A stretch of DNA of 64,000 bases from Salvator merianae (taxonomy: Eukaryota > Chordata > Lepidosauria > Squamata > Teiidae). Positions 56,775-64,000 of the stretch are shown here, one piece after another (the stretch's first letter is position 1; every line of letters begins with the position of its first letter). The DNA lies in contig QVOM02000042.1 in NCBI GenBank assembly GCA_003586115.2, forward strand, positions 80,069,620-80,133,619. Direction: 5' to 3'. The notes beneath the pieces are model-generated. The model was not told the DNA's origin and did no database searches. It saw nothing but the letters and a program-made list of their open reading frames with translations. A program made the translations under genes and the position numbers.

Positions 56775-58815
56775 ATGACTCCATTTACTTATTGGCAAGC
56801 AGAGGAAGCAGAGGCCCTCTTACAAGCTCTTCTTTCCTCCAGTGGCCTCAGAGAATGCCTGATGGTATGCACCTGCAGGTGCAACCGGAGGCTCTTCCTG
56901 GAGACATCGAGGAAGCTGCACTTGCAGGGCTACCAGCGGAGCCTGGAGCAATGCTGGGGGAAATTTAAGTACCTGAGGATGGCATTTTACCAGGCCTTGG
57001 AGGCCCACGATGGCTCACCACCAAGGGGAAGGCAGCCTTCTGTTTACCTCTTCCTCCACCGGCTGTGGGTGGTTGCTGGGCGACCCCACTGGACCCACTG
57101 CCTACAGGCTTCCTCGGGTATGTGCCACGCAAATGAGCCCCCTTACCCCCAGAGCCTATATCTAGGTGCAATGGTAAACCAAACTCCAATGCTTTTCCAG
57201 CCCGTAGGTTCCTTGCAGTGGAGATGGAGGGAGAGGAAGAGGAGGAGGGAGGCAGCTGGAGGAGGCAGCCGCAGTAGTGCCTTCCCAGGAACTGGAGGGG
57301 GAGATGGAGAGGCCAGAGGAGGCGGAGTTGGAGGAGGAGGAGCCTGCTCCGCAAAAGGAACACCAGGTACATACGGCCTTTTGAAGGGATGTTGGGGCTG
57401 CTACAGATTTGGGGTTAGGGACATAAGGTGGTTAATTGTGATACTTCCTCCTCAGCAGAACCCATCTTCATCTGGGAGGTGGTGGCCCTCCAGGGAGGCC
57501 ACAGAGGAGTTAAAGGTAATTTTCTCAGAGTGCTGTGGCAGATGAAGCTGGGTGCTTGACTGGCTTCCAGCCATTCCGTAAGGAGCAAATGGGTCTGATC
57601 CATTTCCTGTCAATGCACCAATGCTAGACAGGGGAGAGGGTGCATTGACACTTGACACGTGCTGACTTCTGGTGGCCTTTCCTCCTTCCCAGCTGTAGCT
57701 CTGCCAGTCACCATCCCCAGGCCTGCTCCAGCAGCTCACCCAGTGGCTGGAACACAGGGAGCAGCAGGTCCCATGCTATCCCCAGCACAGGAAAGCAGTG
57801 AGTATTGCCAAGCAGGGTCAGCCTTGCTTGCAGAGGGATGGCTGCCGTGCTGCCATTTGGGGACTGGCAGCAGATCCTGCTTTCAAAGATCCCCTTTGCA
57901 TTCCTGTCGGCCACTCTGCTACCCTATATTGTTCTCACTTTTCAGGAAGCCCAGCAGCAGCACCAGAGGGATCATCCCCCTCCTCATCCTCCAGTGCCCT
58001 GCAGGTCTGCCTGGAGCAGGAGGAGGAAGGAGAGGCCTCTACCAACACTCCAACCATGCCGTCCATACAGCTCTGGGTCAGAGTGTGGTCTGTGCCAACT
58101 CGTGCCCCAGAGATGTGGACTGAGGACACTCAGACAGAGTGCTTTGAGCTTGGGACCCAGACCTCCAGCATGGAGGACATTCTGGAGTCCCAGGCTCGGC
58201 TGCAGAGAACGGTGGCCAGAGAGTATGCGTATTATGTTTGGCCTGATCGAAAGTGCTGTGCAGGGGAACAGTGCCGTTGCCTCCTTAGTGAGCCTGGGGA
58301 TGCGGAGCATCTGGGCAGATGCCTAGAGGTTCTAATTACCTCCTATGTTTCTGCGGGCATACAGAATGAGAATAGGTGGAGGGCAGCAGAGCAGGCCATG
58401 CAAGGGATGCAGGCCCAGCTGGAGGCACTGGAGGCTAGGGTGGAGATAAGAGATGCCATCCGGGGGCTGCCTCCCCCCACCGGGGAATCCTGCAAGGTGA
58501 GTGAAGGCCTATGGCCTAGACGGCCATGTGGTGGGATATGGTAGTTGGGGTTGCTCGCAGGGCAACCATCTGCCCATATTGTCCCTGCTAGCTGGAGCAG
58601 GTGCCTGGAATGGGCAGCATGCCTAAGCTATATCACCCGGCCAGAAGTTGCGATTGGACTGCAAAGCCCTTTTCCTTCCAAATTCCCTGGGAAACCTGCA
58701 GGAGGCCTTATCAGCAAATGCTTTCTCCTTACAGGTTCTGAACAAACTCCTGATCTGGGACTGCTATCCTCCTGCATTGCATATAAAATGTGTACAGTAC
58801 ACTGTATATATGTAA
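56775..58815 (+). CDS. SANT/Myb-like DNA-binding protein, four-exon open gene model
   Basis: Exons 56775-57366, 57693-57797, 57946-58496 and 58735-58815 have GT-AG introns and matching phases (1, 1, 0), giving 442 codons to the TAA at 58813 with no internal stop. An alternative donor at 57117 would drop 83 residues in frame. Residues 5-80 form a SANT/Myb-like domain (YWQAEEAEALLQAL, RRLFLETSRKLHLQGYQRSL, EQCWGKFKYLRMAFYQALEA). Such domains bind DNA and are the second protein of PIF/Harbinger-type transposons, and also occur in domesticated MSANTD-type genes. A G/R-rich segment, a P/S/E-rich linker (PAAAPEGSSPSSSSS) and a C-terminal helical stretch (AAEQAMQGMQAQLEALEARV) follow. No Harbinger transposase is nearby. 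The nearest transposase gene is a decayed hAT one, convergent, 1.3 kb away. Function is inferred from the domain only, and the exon choice is mine. Confidence 0.68.
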
Positions 58816-59012
58816 AATATGTAAATAGCCCTCCTAACCCTTTGTAAATAGTTCTCACTCCCAGTACCCCTCTCCTTTCTACCAAATACAGTACCTCCTT
58901 TTCAATGGATCTGTCTCCTGTTTCATTTGGAAACTCTGGGCACATCTGGTGCAGTGTGGGAGCTATGGAGTCGTCTGCCTGAAGTAGATGGCAAGGCAGT
59001 CACACCAAGAGT

Positions 59013-59335
59013 AGAAACGGTGGCGCAGAAGGCTAAGGCACTGATCTTTCAATAGGAGGATCAGAGTTCAAGGCCCCTGTCTGCCATGTAGAGGGGATGA
59101 ATGCCCTCTACTGGCCTCTAGCTCCAGCCAACTTAGCTGTTCGAAAGCAAGTAATTGCAAGTAGATAAATAGGGAGTATCACATTGTGTGATGCGGAAGA
59201 TAGACAGATGTAAGCCTTCGGGCGAAAAAATAACCTTGTAAGCCGCTTTGAGTCAGCTTCGGCCGAGAAAAGCGGGGTATAAAAACCAAGTTGTTGCTGT
59301 TGTTGTTGTTCTTCTTCTTCTTCTTCTTTATTAGC
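59013..59335 (+). mobile_element. tRNA-derived SINE with L2-like tail
   Basis: The A box TGGCGCAGAAGG (59021-59032) and the B-box-like GAGTTCAAGGC (59064-59074) are spaced as in a Pol III tRNA-type promoter. The body is followed by TTGTAAGCCGCTTTGAGTC, CGGGGTATAAAAACCAAG (about 59235-59290) and a (TTG)n(TTC)n tail. The 3' end resembles the L2 end at the left edge of the window, which would let L2 reverse transcriptase mobilise it. Confidence 0.85.
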
Positions 59336-60070
59336 CAACGCAGAGAACAGGTGAGGGAGCAAAGAACCAATGTTAGTCAGGTGGAAACTTAAAACTCCTG
59401 GTCAGCAGCAACTGTCAGCCTCTACTGGCTGCTACAATTAAGGGCAGCAGTCTGGCAGACGAGAGTAAGCCTGTTATGAGGAGAAGAGTCACTGCCTTCC
59501 TCTTCGGTGCCCTCTGCATTCTTGGCGGCTTGTGGACACCTCTTTGCTTGTGGGATTGCCTTACTTTCTGGCTCCTCCTGTGCACCCTGGGATTCTTGTA
59601 GATGCTCAGGGTCCGCTGCGACTCTTCACATAGAGGCAATGTCCCCACCTGTAGGTTTGTCCACCTCGGCCAAGGCCTCAGACTTGTACTGGCCCTTGGG
59701 CGCTGCCCCTGACAGGTGCTGGCCCAGGGCACTGAGCATACCCCATGTCATCAGTGGCCTGGCATCCTTGGGGTGTGTGTGTGTGTTTAAGAGAGAGCAC
59801 ACAATGCGCATAAGATTTCTTCTTACCTCTCCCCCCTCCTTTCCCTTTCTCCTTTCCTTGTGTTCATTTTTTAAGATTCTGATTTCCCCTTTATTCAATG
59901 CTTTCTGTTTTCCCCTTACTTTATGGCTTTCTTCTTTACCTTTTTGTGTCTTTTTGTGCTTTTTTTCCTTGTCTTTTGGAATTATTGGCCCATCTAGATC
60001 TTTTTTTTTCCTTTTTTTGTCCAGCTGCCTTTGGTGCTGCAGGATTGGGATGGAGTCACCCATGGCTTGG
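59336..60070. other. Sequence downstream of the hAT transposase gene
   Basis: Pyrimidine-rich on the plus strand (59820-60030), with a short (GT)n at 59773. A 150-codon minus-strand stretch (59626-60078) is lysine-rich (KKRKKKDLDG, KDKEKKHKKTQKGKEE) and directly follows the transposase. It may be noncoding 3' sequence read by chance. Confidence 0.35.
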
Positions 60071-62429
60071 TCACTCATCCCCCAAAGGCAGCTCGGGCAA
60101 GCCCAGCAGGGGCAGGTTGGCCTTTAAGAAGAGGAGCTGCTCCACAAGCCACCCACCCGTGTGAGAGCGATGAGATGTCACCACGTCACCAGTCATGGAG
60201 AACACCCTCTCACTCTGCACAGGTGGAGTGGACAGGTACTTCCAGGCAACAGGTTCCAAATCCGGCCAGATTTGACAATGCTTTGCCCAAAATCCGGATG
60301 GTACCGTGTCCTCGTCTCCCACGTCCCCCGCTAGATACTGCAGAACAGACTGCTCAGCACTATCAAGGATACTTGGTTTCTGCCGTTTTGTGGACATGTC
60401 ACTGAAGCTGAAAACCTCAAGCTCCATGTCGGTTAGTGCTTCCTAGCACACTTCATGACTTGCCTCCAAAACCACACTGCTGGGCCTGCCGCTAACACTG
60501 GCCACAGGGGAACTTCTGCCACTGGAAGCAGGGGACACACTGTGAACAGGTACTCCACTCTCCCACGCCTGGCCCAACCTCTCTGACTGAACTCTCCTGG
60601 CTGCTTGGACCAGGCGCTCTCTCCACCGAGGAGCTCATCCGCAGGGACAGCTCCCTCCTGCACCCCTGGGTCAAGAAGGCAGGCCAAAATGGCCACGGAC
60701 TTCTTTCTCAAGGGCTCGATCAGCCACTTCTCAACTCCAGCCTGCAGCCGACTTGCCAAGGCCCGGCCAGCCTCTGTCGTCATCTGCAACTGAAGCCCAC
60801 CAAGGCGTTTGCCCAAGGCAACTGGACTCGGCAGCGCCACGCTCAGCATCGCTGTCTCACCACTCAGTTTCCTTGTCAGCCGATTGAAGAATCTGAGTGC
60901 CTTGACAGCATCTGCGATGGTGCGCTAGTACTCCGAGGACAGATTGCACTCCTCCATATTATGCCTCATAGCGGGTGTGTGAAGGGCTGGCTCTTGCTCC
61001 AGCTGGCGCTGGAACAAGATATAGGTGGAGTTCCACTGGGTGCGAACATCTGTGGGGATCAGATGTTCTGGCAGGCGCTTCTCCTCCTGGGCCAGGGGGA
61101 GCAGGTGAAAATGGGAAGCCATCATGTGGCACCTCTCCACAATGATGTGGCAGAAGCATCAGCAGGACCGCACTCCTGGACGCTGGCCCAGAGAGTCCAA
61201 GAGCATCCCTCACTACCAGGTAGAGAGTGTGAGACATACAAGCGATGCTTACAAACCTCACCGGGCCATCTGCCTTGACTATATTCTTCCCATTGTCGGT
61301 GGCCGTGAAGCCACAGATAAGAGTCGGGTCCCGGCTCAACCAACGCCTCACCTGACAGTCCATGGCCTCTGACAGGTGTTCAGCAGTGGAGGTCCTATCA
61401 AACTCCTCCACGTGCAGCAAGGCCCAAAGGGGCTTCACCACTGGTGAGGGAGCTTGAGAGACAACCCCAGCACTGGCTGCAACACCACCCTCTCTCTCCT
61501 CCCCCCACCAATGCACAGTAAGGGAGAGGAAAGAGCTGTGCAATCCACTGCTGTTGGACCACAATCAGCAGCAAAATGCACAACTGGGCAGGGATGGATG
61601 GCAGTGCGTCACATCTGTTCTTGCACCGCCTCCCTGCACACATCGTATAGGGAGGGCACCACGCTCCTGCTGAATGTGGTGCATGAAGGTGTCTTGTAGT
61701 CGGGGACAAGTAGGTGAAGTAGGCAGCGGAAGCCAACGTTTTCCACCACAGAGAGTGGCTGATCATCGAGGATGACAATCTCTGCAATGGTCTGGGTTAG
61801 GAGAGATCTACCTCGGCAATCACCCGACTTGCCCCTCGACTTCTGCAACCACTGTTTGGGTAACTGTGTCTGCTTGGGGCTACTCCCAGGCACGCTGGGC
61901 CTACTGCTGTCAGCAGGGGGAAGGACTCCAGGGTGCTGACTCTTCAGATGGCTCCACAGTGCCATGGTGTCAAGGCGCCTGACATTTTGCACCCTGCTGA
62001 CCTGTGCCTTACAGTGCTTGCAGGCAGCATAAGTTGGAACATCAGGGAAGAGCTCAAAATACCTCCACACTACGCTACCCTCAGGGCTACCATGATGCCC
62101 CTGCTTCACTGGTGATGGTCCAGCTGCTGCTGGCTCATTCTGGGGATCAGAACCATCACACACACCCCAGTCTGGGGCTGAGAAGGACCAGGGCAAGACT
62201 CCCACTCCTCCTCAGTCTCGGGCTGCGAGGATGCACTGGAACCTGGGACAGGTGAGAGAGGCCCAGCTACCGTGGCAGCTGAAACCGTTGCCACCACCAC
62301 CTCTTCCCTTGCTTGAGGAACCTGTGATTCCTCAGCATGAAAGAGGCTATGCACTACTGCTGAGGAAGACCCACCAGCAGCAGCAGGCTCAGGCCCAGCT
62401 TCCCATACAGGAAAGTCAAGCCTGCGCAC
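60071..62429 (-). pseudogene. hAT-superfamily transposase with BED zinc finger (ZBED-like), decayed
   Basis: Minus-strand transposase gene split over several frames. The N-terminal BED finger (62205-61990) has CKHCKAQ and HLKSQH as the metal ligands after VVWRYFELF. The middle part (61564-60959) has CGFTATDNGKNIVKA, the D-containing catalytic block of hAT enzymes, and CMSHTLYLVVRDAL. Then TQWNSTYILFQRQLEQ (about 61030), and a helical part with LRKKSVAILACLLDPG (about 60690). The C-terminal hAT dimerisation region (60427-60071) has WPDLEPVAWKYLSTPPVQSERVFS. Frames change between 61609, 61564, 61140, 60849 and 60427, so no single product is possible as read, unless some breaks are introns. Such enzymes cut and paste DNA with 8-bp target duplications. 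Host genes of the ZBED1/ZBED4 type descend from this group. Confidence 0.88.
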
Positions 62430-63605
62430 TGTGTGCTCGAGGGTCCACCTGGTGGCAGTTACTCAGGGAGTAGGCCCCTCAGGTGCCTGCCTGCTATGGC
62501 CAGCAACTCTCCTTCCTTCCCTCCTGCGTACCAGTCTAGCCTTTCCTTTGCTGACCCCTCTGCCCTCCCCAGTCATCTTTCTCTGATTAGGCCCTAAGTC
62601 TCTAAACCTAGCAGGGGTAAGGTGGAGGCTGGAAGCCATGAAGGGTCAGGGTAGTCTAAGAGGGGAGTGTGGGTTACTTATTTAATTTGGATGTGTGTCA
62701 CCAGCACAGTGCTGTGGCACTGCTCTGTGTGGACACACACAAATCTGGGTGAACCCAGTTACCCCAGTGAAGCAGCAGTCTTACCTTGGGGGAGCCTCCT
62801 GCAAGAATTTAGTTTGGGAAAAGCAGCAATTTAATGGGTGCGGTGGGAGAAAACTAAAAGAGAGGGAGGGAGGAGGTTTTTGGGGAGTCTGACACTAGCG
62901 CCCCTCCTGCCTTGTCCTAAACGTAGCCTAACACTGGTCCTACTAAGCCTAACCCACTATGTCAGAGAATCTATTTAAAGGAACTTGTAAACCCACACTT
63001 GCTAACTCTGTCCCTGTGCACAACCCTAACCCTAATCCTAATCCAATAAAAAAGGGAATAGAAAGGTGCCCACTGGCCACTGGGAAAACAACATCAGCAA
63101 CCCAGAAAACAACCAAAGTCGCACCTCAGAAAGAAGAAGACAAAAAGTGTGCTGCTCTGCCAGTGCCCAGTCACATACCAGCCACAGATTGCAGAAGTAA
63201 AACGACTACAAAAATATTCAATTTAAATATAAAACAACACAACAGAAAGAATGCGAAACAATAATATAATATATTCTACGTAAATATAACAGGAAAGCAA
63301 GCAATAATTCAAATAAATATAACAAGAGAACAATAAATAACCCTAAACTTAACCCTTCCCCTCCCCTCTCTTCCCCTCCCCTCCCCATCCCCCCAACCCC
63401 AAATTAAAGCAAAAGGTTAAAAAAAGAATGAAAAGAACTCAGGAAGTGCAAAAAAGAGAACCCGCAGAGAACCCACAGAGCTAGACCACCCACCATGCGG
63501 AGCCCACAACTTACGTCACGGTCCTGAAGAGCGAGTAGTCCTCCTGCTCAGTCCAGCCCAGTGACAGTCCGATCCAACCAAAAATACTAGCTCAATGGTT
63601 CTTCA
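62430..63605 (-). other. 5' leader region of the hAT transposase gene
   Basis: On the minus strand, a candidate 5' splice donor GTGAC/GTAAGTTG lies at about 63517, downstream of the TATA-like site at 63611. This suggests a noncoding first exon. The rest has no protein signature. A short telomere-like run (CCCTAACCCTAATCCTAATCC) occurs at about 63025. Confidence 0.4.
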
Positions 63606-63610
63606 GACTC

Positions 63611-63620
63611 TCCTTTTATA
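63611..63620 (-). promoter_or_regulatory. TATA-like element of the hAT transposase promoter
   Basis: TATAAAAGGA on the minus strand, upstream of the donor-like GTAAGT and about 1.2 kb from the first recognisable coding block. A C13 run lies at 63641-63653. Confidence 0.45.
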
Positions 63621-63639
63621 CAGTGCCTTTTGGTGCCAC

Positions 63640-64000
63640 CGCCCCCCCCCCCGATTTCGAAAATAGCAACTAGAATACCTGTTTCCCTGGTAACAAAGAA
63701 CCAAACAATTTAGTGCCCAACATGCCACTAAAGAAGTCACTCAAAATCCAGTGACCAATTGCTGATACCAAGACAGCAGCCAATAAGAATTTCTGATCCA
63801 TTAGGCAAACAAAACTACAGTCGCTCAAGAAAGACTACAGGGCAAGCCCATCGAAAACTGCAAAAATTGTTGAAAAATTAGTATCTTTCGCTTGTGTTCG
63901 TGCACAGATTGCGGAAAATGAGTTTTTTCAGACAGTCTCCCATTCATTCAGCCGATTAATGGAGCATCCATGGAATTGTTCAATTGGGGAATCCATTCAT
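63640..64000 (-). mobile_element. 5' flank of hAT element plus inverted piece of the unidentified unit
   Basis: Read on the minus strand, 63790-63650 contains TTCTTATTGGCTGCTGTC, CAGCAATTGGTCACTGG and CCAGGGAAACAGGTATTCT, matching 52130-52250 in inverted orientation. Further out, 64000-63938 reads GAATGGATTCCCCAATTGAA and ATTAATCGGCTGAATGAATGG, the core of the unit repeated at 52.4, 54.2 and 54.65 kb. The terminal inverted repeat of the hAT element, if present, lies beyond the window. Confidence 0.65.

Noticed and set aside
57219..57366. Glutamate-rich reading of a possible cassette exon in the SANT gene (EEEEE, EAELEEEEP)
   Set aside because: Its phase does not fit the exon on either side without a stop. 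The continuous frame through 57366 fits better.
59626..60078. 150-codon lysine-rich minus-strand frame after the hAT transposase
   Set aside because: It is the translation of an A/G-rich tract, low complexity, without a domain. It may be downstream noncoding sequence.
63020..63050. Telomere-like repeats (CCCTAACCCTAATCCTAATCC)
   Set aside because: Only about four imperfect units. Too short for an interstitial telomere.
47133..64000. Search for the next SHB exon (YDTPYEP region) and the SH2 domain
   Set aside because: No matching open stretch was seen on the plus strand. It is probably beyond the window.

Overview
This is a vertebrate nuclear window, almost certainly from a non-avian sauropsid and most likely a squamate (lizard or gecko type). 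The evidence is the repeat mix: CR1 elements ending in CATAAGAA-type 3' repeats, L2-clade LINEs, several L1 lineages, a Ty3/Gypsy provirus, hAT and other cut-and-paste DNA transposons, and a tRNA-derived SINE with an L2-like tail. This diversity is typical of squamates and unlike birds or mammals. I cannot name the species.

The only host coding sequence I can anchor is one 118-bp exon at 47015-47132 (+). It encodes VLIADDYSDPFDAK...GYMEPYEAQRIMT, which matches the SH2-domain adapter SHB. Everything to its left would then be SHB intron 1 and everything to its right intron 2. No other SHB exon is visible, as expected for a gene with very long introns.

Layout: 1-2990 L2 LINE (-); 3468-4549 a miniature, internally deleted L1 (-) between 17-bp target duplications; 8101-12852 a complete Gypsy provirus (+) with two LTRs, a 5-bp target duplication and one gag-pol frame broken by three stops; 15.0-16.7 kb L1 (-); 18.1-18.3 kb a long imperfect hairpin; 23.86-28.47 kb a near-full-length CR1 (-) with a 590-bp near-identical duplication of its 3' end; 29.3-30.7 kb L1 (-); 31.6-34.3 kb L1 (+); 38.4-39.7 kb a CR1 inserted inside another CR1; 41.6-43.5 kb CR1 (-); 44.98-45.16 kb a 181-bp MITE with perfect 17-bp terminal inverted repeats; 50.7-51.9 kb a LINE of unresolved clade.

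From 51.9 kb to the right edge the sequence is a dense block of DNA-transposon material. It holds a 1258-bp hAT-type element with an 8-bp target duplication, three diverged copies of an unidentified ~250-300-bp unit, a 611-bp solo LTR with a 5-bp target duplication, a multi-exon SANT/Myb-like gene (+) whose exons join in frame into a 442-residue open frame, a SINE, and a decayed BED-finger hAT transposase gene (-) with its promoter side at the right edge. The open SANT gene facing the decayed hAT transposase is the least ordinary part of the window.
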